The notes: generated by a model not told the origin, from the letters alone. A DNA stretch of 64,000 nt from an uncultured Pseudomonas sp. (GCF_943846705.1 NZ_OX044366.1:2356001-2420000); one strand, 5' to 3'; counted from the first letter of the stretch, positions 8,649-17,615 are shown. A program made the numbers and translations.

Positions 8649-9164
8649 TCAGCTCCTCAGCTCAGGTAAAGGTTCGCCTTGAGGGATAAAGCGTAAGGCC
8701 AGGCCGTTGTTGCACCAGCGTTCGCCTCTTGGCTTTGGACCGTCATCGAAGACATGGCCCTGATGCCCGCCGCAGCGGATGCAGTGGTATTCGGTGCGCG
8801 GGAAGAACAGTTTGAAATCGCGTTTCTGCCCCATGTGGCCGGCAATCGGCTGGGTAAAGCTGGGCCAACCAGTGCCGCTTTCATATTTGTCCTGGCTGGC
8901 GAACAGCGGCAGGTAGCAGGCCGCGCAGACATAAGTGCCGTCGCGCTTTTCCTGATTCAGCGGGCTGCTACCTGGGGCTTCGGTGTCTTCCTCGAACAAG
9001 ACGGCATAAGCCTCGGGTGTTAGCAGATCACGCCAGGCGCTATGCGGTTTGTCCAGCGGCGTTACGCTGCTGGCGATGGCTTGCGCCAGGCTGAGCGGGG
9101 CGTGACTGAGCAGGGGCAGGGCCGGCAGCAGGGCGATGGCCTTGAGCAGCGAGCGTCTTTTCAT
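8649..9164 (-). CDS. msrB: Peptide methionine-(R)-S-oxide reductase MsrB with twin-arginine signal
   Basis: The 171-residue MsrB has two zinc CxxC pairs (CAAC at about residue 93; CIRC about 142), the GGHQGHVFDDGP signature and the catalytic Cys in RWCNNGLALRF. The N-terminus MKRRSLLKAIALLPALPLL fits a Tat signal (RRSLLK), suggesting export in folded, zinc-loaded form. It is the promoter-proximal gene of the msrB-msrA operon. Together the two cover both sulfoxide epimers outside the cytoplasm. Reductant supply is not encoded here; a DsbD-type system would be needed. Confidence 0.93.
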   Translation of the reverse strand: MKRRSLLKAIALLPALPLLSHAPLSLAQAIASSVTPLDKPHSAWRDLLTPEAYAVLFEEDTEAPGSSPLNQEKRDGTYVCAACYLPLFASQDKYESGTGWPSFTQPIAGHMGQKRDFKLFFPRTEYHCIRCGGHQGHVFDDGPKPRGERWCNNGLALRFIPQGEPLPELRS

Positions 9165-9282
9165 GGCAGGGTTCTCGAGTGAGTGTGGCCAATAGACAAG
9201 CTCAAGCCAGGGTTGTTACAGCGTTGATGGCCGTGGGCAGTTATTTTGCCGCCTAAGGAGTAAGCAAAGATAAAGCGCGTAA

Positions 9283-10320
9283 TTAGGCGATAGGCTGCAG
9301 GCTTGTCGTGTCGGCATCGTCATCAATTACGATGCAGTTGCGTCCGGTGTTCTTGGCGCGATAGAGGCGTAGATCGGCCCGTTGCAGCATGTCTTCCCAG
9401 TGCTCATCGCTGCGCAATATGGCGCCGCCGACAGACATGGTCACGGCATCGCTTGGCCCGCGCAGGTGCTGGCGAATTTGTTGTTGCAGGTGCTGGGCCG
9501 CAGCCAGTAGGCCAGCTTTTTCGGTATTAGGCAGTAGCAGCAGGAACTCTTCGCCGCCGAAGCGGAACAAGCGGTCTTCTTGGCGTGAGGCACTTGTGAT
9601 CAGTTCGACAAAGTCCATCAACACTTGATCGCCGGCCTGATGCCCATGGTTGTCGTTGACCCGTTTGAAATGGTCCAGGTCCATGGTCAAAACGCCGCAG
9701 CTGTTGCCGTGACGGCGCTTGAGGGAGGCTGCTATCCGCAGTTCTTCATTCATGGCGCGGCGGTTGCGTGCGCCGGTCAGTGGGTCATGGATGGCCAGTT
9801 GCTGCAGTTCATCGCGCTGACTGGTGGTGCGGTAGGCAAAGACGAAACTAAGGCTGCTGGCCATCATGCTGGTGACCAGAAATGAAACCATCTGGTAGTG
9901 GCTTTCGAACACCGCGCCTGGTTTTAGCAGGCCGTAACTGGCCAGGGTCGTGAGTACCAGTGTGGTGATCAGCAAGGCTTTGAGTGGGGACACCATAAAG
10001 AAGTTGAACAGGATCAACGGATAGATCCAGAACAGGCCGTTGACGCCCAGGTTAATGGCAATCAGGGTGGCTGCCGCCGAGAAGATGAGCGCCAGGTAAA
10101 TGCCCGGCTTGACGGTGTCGCCTGTCCGCCAGGCGTACAGCACCGCGAGTACGGTGGAGGCGACTATGACGCTATCGGCCGAGGCGACTAGGTAGTTGCC
10201 GGTGGCGAGCCGGTAAACGGCGTAAGGGGTGATGCCAATCACGCCAAGCAGCCCCATCAAGGTGATGATGGACAGCTGGAAGTCGTTACGCAGGCGCCTG
10301 ATCAGTCGCGGTGGCCGCAT
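9283..10320 (-). CDS. Membrane diguanylate cyclase (GGDEF)
   Basis: At 345 residues, about six transmembrane segments (residues 15-170) are followed by a GGDEF domain (about 180-335). The active-site signature is GGEEF, so cyclase activity is expected. The RxxD inhibitory site (RQED) sits five residues before it, consistent with c-di-GMP feedback inhibition. Start of the domain: HDPLTGARNRRAM. No EAL, PAS or HAMP domain. The membrane part resembles MASE-type sensors but was not assigned. It is monocistronic, divergent from nothing obvious. Confidence 0.9.
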   Translation of the reverse strand: MRPPRLIRRLRNDFQLSIITLMGLLGVIGITPYAVYRLATGNYLVASADSVIVASTVLAVLYAWRTGDTVKPGIYLALIFSAAATLIAINLGVNGLFWIYPLILFNFFMVSPLKALLITTLVLTTLASYGLLKPGAVFESHYQMVSFLVTSMMASSLSFVFAYRTTSQRDELQQLAIHDPLTGARNRRAMNEELRIAASLKRRHGNSCGVLTMDLDHFKRVNDNHGHQAGDQVLMDFVELITSASRQEDRLFRFGGEEFLLLLPNTEKAGLLAAAQHLQQQIRQHLRGPSDAVTMSVGGAILRSDEHWEDMLQRADLRLYRAKNTGRNCIVIDDDADTTSLQPIA

Positions 10321-10447
10321 GGAAGAACCATTTTTATAATTGCTTTGGCCTAAGCATGCAGAGCTTTAGCCGATTATGGCAATAGCGAAGTGAGCAAGGT
10401 GCCAGTATTGGGCGCTAGCTACCGGGCGGTGTTCGGCTCGCCCGTGA

Positions 10448-10879
10448 TTAGGGGCAAGCGTCGCCCCGTACAGCGTGTGCTGGGTGTCGGGAGAAGGCCT
10501 GGAGGCTTTTGCTGCGTCTATAGCGGGCCAGGCGCTCAGCCAGGACCTGGGGTAGGTCGGTGCAGGGGATAAATCCTAGGCGCAGGTAGAAGTCGTTTAA
10601 CTGCGGTTCGCAGAACAACCAGACCGGGGTCGAGCAGTCGGCCAGCGCGGCTTCGATCAACTGCCGTGCCACGCCCTGCTTACGCTGCGTTGTGGCGACC
10701 AGCAGGCTGGTCAGCCAGTGGCCATGCTCGACCTTGTGCAGGCACAACGCTGCAACTATTGCGCGATCTGCAGCCACCCATGTCTGCCCGTCGGCTTTGG
10801 CACGCATGGCTGAGCGCTGGCTGCGGTAGAACTTGTCAGCAAGTGGTTTAAGTGGGGCGGGGAGTTGGTAGTAGTGCAT
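10448..10879 (-). CDS. GNAT-family N-acetyltransferase
   Basis: The 143-residue protein has the GNAT core: central strand WLTSLLVATTQRKQGVARQLI, which holds the acetyl-CoA pyrophosphate-binding Q/RxxGxA loop, and the late FYLRLGFIPC segment typical of motif B. The acceptor substrate is unknown. The C-terminal ~25 residues are basic and probably flexible. It is separated by about 250 bases from the divergent PP2C phosphatase gene. Confidence 0.82.
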   Translation of the reverse strand: MHYYQLPAPLKPLADKFYRSQRSAMRAKADGQTWVAADRAIVAALCLHKVEHGHWLTSLLVATTQRKQGVARQLIEAALADCSTPVWLFCEPQLNDFYLRLGFIPCTDLPQVLAERLARYRRSKSLQAFSRHPAHAVRGDACP

Positions 10880-11132
10880 GGCGGGTGGTCGGCGTATTGG
10901 CTGTGGATGCCTGAGGGCAAGCGTTCTGGAGCGCGCCAGCTCCTCGCGGTGAGGCCAGGCCGGTGTTTTCAGTCTACGCCCTTGTCTAAGGAGCGTTGGG
11001 TGCGACTGGTTAACAGTTCACTTGTAAAATCATCACTCGGCGGTGACAGCTGGAGTGTCTCATCGCATTATGGGCGCTCTGAGCCGAGTACAACGTAGTG
11101 CCGTGCGGCTGTTGATCCTATGTTGAGACGTT

Positions 11133-11924
11133 ATGGAACAAGCACTGATTTATGCCGGCCACAGCGTGCCTGGGCGCGTGCGTGAACACAATGAAGATGC
11201 CCTGCTGTGTTGCCCGCAATTGAATTTGTGGGCAATTGCCGATGGTATGGGCGGCCATCAATGTGGCGAAGTGGCCAGCGCTCTGGCCTTGCAGGTGTTA
11301 CAGGCAGGCTGCGCCAATGGCCTGGAGCTGGTCGAGGCGGTGCATGCGGCTAATCGCGAAATTCTCGCTGCGGCGCGTAACGATGAGCAGCGCGGCATGG
11401 GCACAACCCTGGTGGCGGTGCGTTTCAATAGTGCCGCATTCAGTATTGCGTGGGTCGGCGACAGCCGTGCCTATCGCGTCAGTGTGGGGCACATCGAGCG
11501 CTTGACCCGCGACCACAGCTGGGTTCAGGCGATGGTTGATGCCGGTCAGATGGGGCCAGAGGATGCGCGAAGTCATCCGCAGCGTAATGTCATTCTGCAG
11601 TGCCTGGGCCGAGAGGATCAGCCGCTGCAGGTTGGCGTGCAGCACGGAACGCTCGGTGAGCATGAGTTGCTGTTGCTGTGCAGTGATGGCTTGAGCGGCG
11701 AACTTGACGATGCGCAGATCCAGCAGCTGTGCAGCAGTGCCCAGACCCTCGATGAGTTGGTCAGCCAGTTGCTGGCGCGGGCCAACGAAATGGGCGGCAA
11801 GGATAATATCTCCTGTATCGTGCTCGGGCGTAATGCGGCTGCGCCCAGCGTTGAAGTCAAACCGCAGGGGCTGCTTCGCCGGCTGTTCACCTCCCGCAAG
11901 CCTCAACCTGATGATGTGCACTGA
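11133..11924 (+). CDS. PP2C-family serine/threonine phosphatase (Stp/PppA-like)
   Basis: The 263-residue PPM phosphatase has every metal-binding motif: REHNEDA near the N-terminus, AIADGMGGHQCGE, GMGTTLVAV, WVGDSRAYRV, LLLLCSDGLSG and GGKDNISCIVL. It is cytoplasmic, without a signal or membrane segment. Its stop lies 5 bases before the start of a Ser/Thr kinase, and an FHA protein follows, so it probably removes phosphates placed by that kinase. In type VI secretion loci the same trio controls secretion, but no secretion genes are present in this window. Confidence 0.93.
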   Translation: MEQALIYAGHSVPGRVREHNEDALLCCPQLNLWAIADGMGGHQCGEVASALALQVLQAGCANGLELVEAVHAANREILAAARNDEQRGMGTTLVAVRFNSAAFSIAWVGDSRAYRVSVGHIERLTRDHSWVQAMVDAGQMGPEDARSHPQRNVILQCLGREDQPLQVGVQHGTLGEHELLLLCSDGLSGELDDAQIQQLCSSAQTLDELVSQLLARANEMGGKDNISCIVLGRNAAAPSVEVKPQGLLRRLFTSRKPQPDDVH

Positions 11925-11929
11925 CACTT

Positions 11930-13453
11930 ATGACTGAACAATTACTCGATATCCCTGGTTATCAGGTGCACGGCCGCTTGGGTAAAGGCGGGATGGCCGA
12001 GGTCTACCTGGCCACTCAAGAATCGCTGCACCGCAAGGTGGCAATTAAGGTCTTGCTGAGCACGGATGACCAATCGTTCAGCCAGCGCTTTATCAGGGAA
12101 GGCCATACCGTCGCCTCCTTGCATCACCCGTCGATCATCACCATTTATGACATCAACCAACTGGCCGATGGTCGTCATTACCTGACGATGGAATTTGTGC
12201 CGGGTGGTGATCTGGCGCAGTACAAAGGCGAGGTGTTCGACCTGAGCCGCGCCTTGCGCATCCTGCAGGAGGTAGCGAGTGGTCTGGCTGTGGTGCATGA
12301 CAAGGGCCTGATACACCGCGATATCAAACCGGCGAATATTCTCTTTCGCCTTGATGGCACCGCGGTGATCACTGATTTTGGCGTAGCCAAACAACTCGAA
12401 CTGGACAATGACATCACCCAGTTTGGTATCGCCGTCGGCAGCCCGTCCTATAGCAGTCCAGAGCAGGCCCAGTGTCAGGCGCTGGACGCGCGCAGCGATA
12501 TTTATAGCCTGGGGGTGATCCTGCTGGAGATGCTCACCGGTACGAACCTGTTTCGCGCGGCTAATTACACCCAAACCGTGATGAATCACCTGCAGATGGA
12601 TGTGCCGCAACTGCCCGCACATCTCCAGGGTTACCAGTGGCTAATTGAGCGCATGCTGGCTAAAGATCCGGATGAGCGTTTTGCCGACTGCAAGGTGCTG
12701 CTGGCCAGCCTGGATGAGCTGGCGCTGGATGACCCGGATAACACGCGCATCGCACCAGCACTCGGCCTGGTTAAGCCGGCGAGGGCTGAGGCCGGACGCA
12801 GTACGCTGTGGGTTTGGCTATTGGCCAGTCTGTTGCTGTTGTCCGGCGCGGCCGGCGGCAGTTATTACCTGTACCAACAAAAACAAATCAGCGAGCAACT
12901 GGCGCGCGCGGAACTGCGCCTGCAAGAGGGCCGCTTGCTAGAGCCTGCGCTGGATAATGCGGACTACCTGTTCCGCCAGGTGCTGACACGTGACCCGGAC
13001 AACCTCCAAGCGATGGACGGGCTGGCCCGTGTTCTGCAGGCCCGGATCAACCAGTACCTGCAATTGGCTGAGCAGCGCCTGGCGGAGCAACAGCTAATGC
13101 TCCCCGAAGATGACAGCGCTATCTACTACTACCGCCAAGTTCTGGCGCTGGAGCCGGATAACCTGCTGGCACTGGCCGGGACCAACCGCGTTGCACAGCG
13201 TTATATCGAGCAAAGTGAGGCGGCCTACAAGCGTCGTGAGTTTGCCTTGGCGCTGGCGCTGGTGCAGCAGGGCTTAGAAGTTGAGCCGGCTAACGAGCCG
13301 CTGTTGCAGCTGCTCGATGGCCATAACGAGCGCGTACGCCTGGCGCAACTACCGCGCCGCAAGCCAGCGGCGGCCTCGCAGCCCGCGCCAGCGACGAGGT
13401 CAGCGAAGTCGGATAATCCGGTCAAGCGCTTGTGGAATAACCTTTTTGATTAA
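11930..13453 (+). CDS. Membrane Hanks-type serine/threonine protein kinase with TPR-like C-terminus
   Basis: 507 residues. The kinase domain spans about 10-262: glycine loop GRLGKGGMAEVYLA, Lys40 in VAIK, HRDIKPAN at 129-136 (Asp131), DFG at 149-151 and SPEQ at the end of the activation segment. One transmembrane helix (about 292-316) separates a presumably periplasmic region containing TPR-like repeats (ALDNADYLFRQVLTRDPDN; ALEPDNLLAL; LEVEPANEPL). Stk/PpkA kinases of Pseudomonas have related layouts. A role in sensing envelope or peptide signals through the repeats is inference. Overlaps nothing; 5 bases after the phosphatase gene. Confidence 0.93.
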   Translation: MTEQLLDIPGYQVHGRLGKGGMAEVYLATQESLHRKVAIKVLLSTDDQSFSQRFIREGHTVASLHHPSIITIYDINQLADGRHYLTMEFVPGGDLAQYKGEVFDLSRALRILQEVASGLAVVHDKGLIHRDIKPANILFRLDGTAVITDFGVAKQLELDNDITQFGIAVGSPSYSSPEQAQCQALDARSDIYSLGVILLEMLTGTNLFRAANYTQTVMNHLQMDVPQLPAHLQGYQWLIERMLAKDPDERFADCKVLLASLDELALDDPDNTRIAPALGLVKPARAEAGRSTLWVWLLASLLLLSGAAGGSYYLYQQKQISEQLARAELRLQEGRLLEPALDNADYLFRQVLTRDPDNLQAMDGLARVLQARINQYLQLAEQRLAEQQLMLPEDDSAIYYYRQVLALEPDNLLALAGTNRVAQRYIEQSEAAYKRREFALALALVQQGLEVEPANEPLLQLLDGHNERVRLAQLPRRKPAAASQPAPATRSAKSDNPVKRLWNNLFD

Positions 13454-13606
13454 GTAACGATGCTGGCGTATTGCTACCTTCCTGGTTGGCAGGCAGCATG
13501 CGCGCCTCGGCTCGAGAGTGTCTGCGGTTAATCGCGCCTGCGCGCAGTGCGGCAATTTTTGAGCCGGTTTACCGGCGGTTTAACTGACTTTGGGGTAGTG
13601 GCGCAG

Positions 13607-14467
13607 ATGCTCAGAATTCACTTCAGTGATAATCGTCAGGCTCCAATCTGGTTGGTCGATGAGCGCTTCACCATCGGTCAGGACAGCCGCAACAGTCTGG
13701 TGCTGGTGGATCCGAGCATCGGCCCGTTTCATGCGGAAATTCGCCAGGACCATGGCTTCTACTACCTGACCGATGTGGGCAGCCCGGGTGGCGCGTTCGT
13801 CAATGACGAACGTATCAGTACGCGCTTTCAGCTGCGCGCCGATGACCGTGTGCGGTTGGGCTCGGTGGAGCTGCTGTTGGTTGACCCCGCCCGCAGCAAA
13901 AGCAAAAACGAGCAGGCTGCACGCTGGTACCTGCAGGTGATCCAGGGTGAGCACGAAGGCAAGAAGTTCCATATTAACGGCTCCATGACCTTTGGCCGTT
14001 CAGTGAAGTGCGAGCTGTGCTTCCACGATCAGGAATTGTCGCGCCGGCACTGTGAGTTCTACCTCAAGGATGGCGTGCTGGAGGTCAAGGACCTGGCTTC
14101 GGCGAATGGCTTGTTGGTCAATCAGCAGAAGGTCGCGACGGCGGTGCTGCAGCCCGGCGACCAGTTGAAGATGGGCTCGGTCAGCTTGCTGGTGATCGGC
14201 CCGAAAGGCACGGTGGCGCCAAGCGTGGATGAAGATGCCACATTGTTTATGCGCGCCGTGGATCTGCCGAAACCGCTCAAGCAGAGGCCCCCTCTGTCTA
14301 GCTCGCTGAACAGCCCGGTAAACCCGCTGCACGCGGCGGCACAGGCTGCCCCAGCGCATGCAGCGGCCACTGTCGAGAGTGAGCCACGGCGGCTGAATGT
14401 GTCGCTGTTGGCGCTCACGCTGGTAGTAATGGCGCTGGTCGTCGCAGTGGCTGTGTATCTCGGGTAG
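13607..14467 (+). CDS. Tandem FHA-domain protein with C-terminal membrane anchor
   Basis: From the ATG at 13607 this encodes 286 residues. Two forkhead-associated domains are visible. The first (about 5-95) is degenerate in the phosphothreonine pocket (IGQDSRNS, SIGPFHAEI). The second (about 105-195) is canonical (FGRSVKCEL, LSRRHCEF, SANGLLVN). A Pro/Ala linker and one C-terminal transmembrane helix follow (about 262-284). It is the likely phospho-reader of the kinase upstream. A GTG at 13547 would add 20 residues but has no ribosome site. Confidence 0.88.
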   Translation: MLRIHFSDNRQAPIWLVDERFTIGQDSRNSLVLVDPSIGPFHAEIRQDHGFYYLTDVGSPGGAFVNDERISTRFQLRADDRVRLGSVELLLVDPARSKSKNEQAARWYLQVIQGEHEGKKFHINGSMTFGRSVKCELCFHDQELSRRHCEFYLKDGVLEVKDLASANGLLVNQQKVATAVLQPGDQLKMGSVSLLVIGPKGTVAPSVDEDATLFMRAVDLPKPLKQRPPLSSSLNSPVNPLHAAAQAAPAHAAATVESEPRRLNVSLLALTLVVMALVVAVAVYLG

Positions 14468-14605
14468 GCCCCGCAACGGCTGATCGACAGCGCGAGCGAA
14501 GAGCTGCCCGATTGGTGAGTGGGCTGACATGATACGACCGTGCTAGATCAGTACTTTGCCGTTAGGCTACGGCTCTTCGCGTTGTTAGCTGCTGCCGGAG
14601 TACCT

Positions 14606-15931
14606 GTGAAGCCATTGTTGCTGTTGCTTTCTGCCTGTTGCCTGGCGTCTCAGCCGTTAAGTGCGCTGGCCTGGTCCAATCACTCGTTGGGCAGCCAGCT
14701 GGCCTTACAGGCCTTGCCTGAGTTGCAGCGCACGTTGCGTTACGAGTCGCTGCAGGACTTTCTCGACGCTCAGGCGCCGGCCATCGAGCAGTTACTCGAT
14801 GAGCAGGAAACCTTTGCCCGAGCACATTTCCCGAATTACCCGGCGCGTCCGGATGCCTTGCGCTTCAGTGCCGCTGCCACGCCAGCGCACGAAAGGCGCA
14901 GCGCGTTCCTGCATGCGCTGCGGGTCAACCCGCAAGTTCGCTTGGCCGGTTTCGTCCAGCAATTACCTGGGCAGACTGATGAGGGGCGCGCGCGGCTGGC
15001 CGCCGAGCAGGTGCTGGTGTTCCGCAAGATCGGCCCCTGGAGCCACTGGCGTTATCTCGCCTTGCAACCGGGCGACACGGTGGGCGCCGTGCAGGTGCTG
15101 AGCAGTGCGGCCGATGAGCCGGATTATGGCCACGACATCAACTTGTTCAGCGACAACCCTGGTGAGGTCGGCGGGCAGTACAACTTTGGCGAGCAGCCGT
15201 TTGGCGACGCGCGTTTCGAGTACTCCTCCCAGGCGCCTTTTCATATCGGCTATTACCATGAGCCGGAGCTGGTGTTTCAGGCGGCACCCTACCTGCGGCG
15301 CACTTTGCCGCATTGGCGTATTTATCAGTACACCGGGCTTGCTCGCTTGGCCTTGGCCAGTGGGCATGATTACTGGGGCTATCGTTTTCTCGGTTGGGCG
15401 CTGCACTACATGCAGGACCTGACCCAGCCGTACCACGCCAAGACCGTGCCGGGTTTCAGCACGCCCGAGCTGATGCTGATCGCCCTCAAAGGCGCCTTGG
15501 GCTATCCCGCTGATCGCCTGGCGGCTATTGCGCGCGTGGCGGATCGGCATACGGCGATCGAGGAGTACCAGCTTGAGCGCATGCAGCAGCTGATGGGCGA
15601 ACAGGCGGTGTCCCCACTGTTACAGGCCTATACGCAGACGCCGCCGAGCAGCTACCCGGCTTACTCGTCGGGCTATGCGCAGCACGTGGTGGCGGCCGAG
15701 TCCTACGCCAGTGCCGATGCGCTGGATCAACGGGTCGGTGAGTGGTTGGCGCGTAAACCTGCGGCGGCTCCGGGTTTTAGCGAAGGTAACCAGTTGGCGC
15801 AGCGCGCAGCGGATCCGTTGTTGGAGCAGTTGCTGGTGGAGTTGTTCAAGCGCTTCGGCGCGCATACGCGCAACGTGGTGCAGACCACCCTGGCGCAGCC
15901 ACAGCCTAGCGCCCCCGTGCCGCTGGAGTGA
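14606..15931 (+). CDS. Secreted zinc-dependent phospholipase C-like protein
   Basis: From the GTG at 14606, preceded by CGGAG at 5-base spacing, it encodes 441 residues with a signal peptide of ~22 residues that would leave Trp as the mature N-terminus (SALA|WSNHSLG). An N-terminal Trp that ligates zinc is a hallmark of the zinc phospholipase C / S1-P1 nuclease fold. Further ligands are plausible in GYYHEPE and in ALHYMQDLTQPYHAK (HxxxD...H). The GTG at 14540 is an alternative start. It follows the kinase/FHA cassette by about 140 bases and overlaps the next convergent gene by 26 bases. Lipase versus nuclease activity is not decided by sequence alone. Confidence 0.75.
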   Translation: MKPLLLLLSACCLASQPLSALAWSNHSLGSQLALQALPELQRTLRYESLQDFLDAQAPAIEQLLDEQETFARAHFPNYPARPDALRFSAAATPAHERRSAFLHALRVNPQVRLAGFVQQLPGQTDEGRARLAAEQVLVFRKIGPWSHWRYLALQPGDTVGAVQVLSSAADEPDYGHDINLFSDNPGEVGGQYNFGEQPFGDARFEYSSQAPFHIGYYHEPELVFQAAPYLRRTLPHWRIYQYTGLARLALASGHDYWGYRFLGWALHYMQDLTQPYHAKTVPGFSTPELMLIALKGALGYPADRLAAIARVADRHTAIEEYQLERMQQLMGEQAVSPLLQAYTQTPPSSYPAYSSGYAQHVVAAESYASADALDQRVGEWLARKPAAAPGFSEGNQLAQRAADPLLEQLLVELFKRFGAHTRNVVQTTLAQPQPSAPVPLE

Positions 15932-16793
15932 ACCACAGCTCGCGCCGCTGCAAGGGCGTGGCGCTGGGCAGTAGCGGGTTGTGCAGCTCGATTACCTGGC
16001 GTTGAGCGAATTGCGCACGTTTTAGCCGCGCGGCGAAATGCTGCTGAAATAGGCGCTCAAATGAGCCGTCTGCAATTGCCTTCTCCATACCTCGGCGGAC
16101 GGTTTCTGCCAGCTCCGGGCGTTTACGTGAGAAGAAGAAATACATGGCCGTGGGGTAGTGCAGCAGCACATGTTGATCGGCAACCAACTGCTTGCCGCGA
16201 GGGTGTTCCAGCTCCCCCCAAATTTCGATCGCCGAGCGTGGAAAGTAGTCGAAGCGTTGCGCCTGCAACATGCGAAACAAGCTGCCGTAACTCGACGAAG
16301 TAGTGACCGACAAGCCATGCCTGCGCAGAATTTCGCTGTCCGGCCAGTCGTGACCCTGGCCAGCGGAGAACTGGCGCAGGTCGTCGAGGCTGCGCACACC
16401 TTTGAGGAGTTCCGCGCGACTACTAGGTAGCAGGGCGATGCGCCAGCCGAATAGGCCTTTATCGAGCGGAATGCGAACCGGTAGCAGGCGCTGTTCGCGA
16501 TCGTCGGTGGTCATGCTCCAGGCCACGTCGAGGCGGTCATTGCGCTCCAGGCTGGCTAGCGCACGCTCTTGCTCCATGCTGAATGGCGAGGGTTCTAGGC
16601 GTAGCGGGCTGCCGGCTTTATTCAAGGCCAGTTGCAGTTGCGCCAGCTCGTAAGTGGAGCGAAATTCATCGCCCTCTGCACGCCGAGGGTAATGAATCAC
16701 ACCGTTCTCATCGGCGTATAGCAGGGGCGGCAGGCTCAGTAGCAGAAGGCCTATAAGCCAGCACCAGGTGGCCGGCGAGAGCATGCGGGGCAT
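15906..16793 (-). CDS. Orphan periplasmic substrate-binding-like protein
   Basis: The 295-residue product from ATG 16793 has a signal peptide (MPRMLSPATWCWLIGLLLLS and onward to LLYA|DENG). A PBPb-type fold follows, with LDVAWSMTTDDREQRLLPVRIPLDKG and RFDYFPRSAIEIWGEL, the pattern seen in orphan transporter-substrate-binding proteins of Pseudomonas. AAGGAC lies about 11 bases upstream of the start; the longer frame to 16937 is not supported. No permease nearby. Its 3' end overlaps the phospholipase-like gene on the other strand. Ligand unknown. Confidence 0.75.
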   Translation of the reverse strand: MPRMLSPATWCWLIGLLLLSLPPLLYADENGVIHYPRRAEGDEFRSTYELAQLQLALNKAGSPLRLEPSPFSMEQERALASLERNDRLDVAWSMTTDDREQRLLPVRIPLDKGLFGWRIALLPSSRAELLKGVRSLDDLRQFSAGQGHDWPDSEILRRHGLSVTTSSSYGSLFRMLQAQRFDYFPRSAIEIWGELEHPRGKQLVADQHVLLHYPTAMYFFFSRKRPELAETVRRGMEKAIADGSFERLFQQHFAARLKRAQFAQRQVIELHNPLLPSATPLQRRELWFTPAARGR

Positions 16794-16903
16794 TTCGATG
16801 TTGAGTCCTTTCAATACCACTTCGGGCTGATTGCCCGGCTGTGCGCTGGGTATTATGCCAGCCTGACAAGCGGCCGTTATGCGCCAACTCACAGGCGCGG
16901 GAG

Positions 16904-17047
16904 TCAGCCTGCGGGTTGCTGTGCTGACCTTGGCCATAGGTCATGGCGGTGGCCAAGGTCGACGACCAACTCGTCCTGCTCAAAATCAACGCGCGGGTTG
17001 AACATGACTGCAGCCGCTGCATCGCCCTGCATGCCTGGGTCGAGCAT
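16904..17047 (-). other. Possible small ORF or gene remnant in the 313-base gap
   Basis: On the minus strand an ATG at 17047 opens a 47-codon frame (beginning MLDPGMQGDAAAAVMFNPR, later DEQDELVVDLGHRHDL-like) ending at 16904. The frame stays open and coding-like upstream, through about 17110 (LFIDVRRLFERERANLL), overlapping the end of the next gene in another frame. No ribosome site was found. It could be a short gene, or the 3' part of the 108-residue gene separated by a frameshift. The remaining bases 16794-16903 show nothing. Confidence 0.25.
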
Positions 17048-17106
17048 TAACAGATTGGCTCGTTCGCGTTCAAAGAGCCTGCGGACATCTATAAAAAGCA
17101 GATTTT

Positions 17107-17433
17107 TTAGGCGTTTAGGCGGTGCCGCTCGGCGCAGATTTCCGGCAGGTCCGTGCGGCGCAGGTAGACCCGCAACGCTTCGCTGAGATTCAGGCGGTCA
17201 TCAATGTTCTGCTCCCGCAGCAAGTGCAGGCGCGCACGGTCAAGGTTCATTAGCTCGCCGTCAAAGGCGCGCCAAACGAATTCGCAGGTTGGCGTGATGC
17301 TGTGTTCGAGGACGTCGAGGCCGAAGGAATCTTCAGAGAAACGTACGATGTAGCGCCCGGTCTTGGCATTGAAACCGACAAAACCCTGCAGTTGCTCGGC
17401 CGCCGCGCAGATGCTGGCAGAGGTGATGCTCAT
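17107..17433 (-). CDS. Conserved hypothetical protein
   Basis: A soluble 108-residue protein without signal or membrane segments. It has a beta-rich N-terminal half (GFVGFNAKTGRYIVRFSED) and a helical acidic C-terminal half (LDRARLHLLREQNIDDRLNL). No family recognised. Good codon use and a start at 17433 preceded by GAGG-like sequence support it as real. See the neighbouring frame at 16904-17047 for a possible continuation. Confidence 0.6.
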   Translation of the reverse strand: MSITSASICAAAEQLQGFVGFNAKTGRYIVRFSEDSFGLDVLEHSITPTCEFVWRAFDGELMNLDRARLHLLREQNIDDRLNLSEALRVYLRRTDLPEICAERHRLNA

Positions 17434-17615
17434 GGAGACCTCGTCGATGGCAGTTGGAGGGCAAACCCTCGGAAAGGCATCGCTCTAGGCTAAAGCGCTA
17501 GGGGCTGGGCATCTTGCGTTGGATCAATAAATGGGCGGGGGCTACTGGGCGCCGCGGATATTCAGCGGCCGCTTGGCCTGCGCGAGCCCTTGCAGCTCGC
17601 GAGGCCTGTTATGTG

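Noticed and set aside
11133..14467. Type VI secretion cluster
   Set aside because: Phosphatase, kinase and FHA protein are present, but no tss, hcp, vgrG or clpV gene lies in the flanks. Only the regulatory trio is supported.
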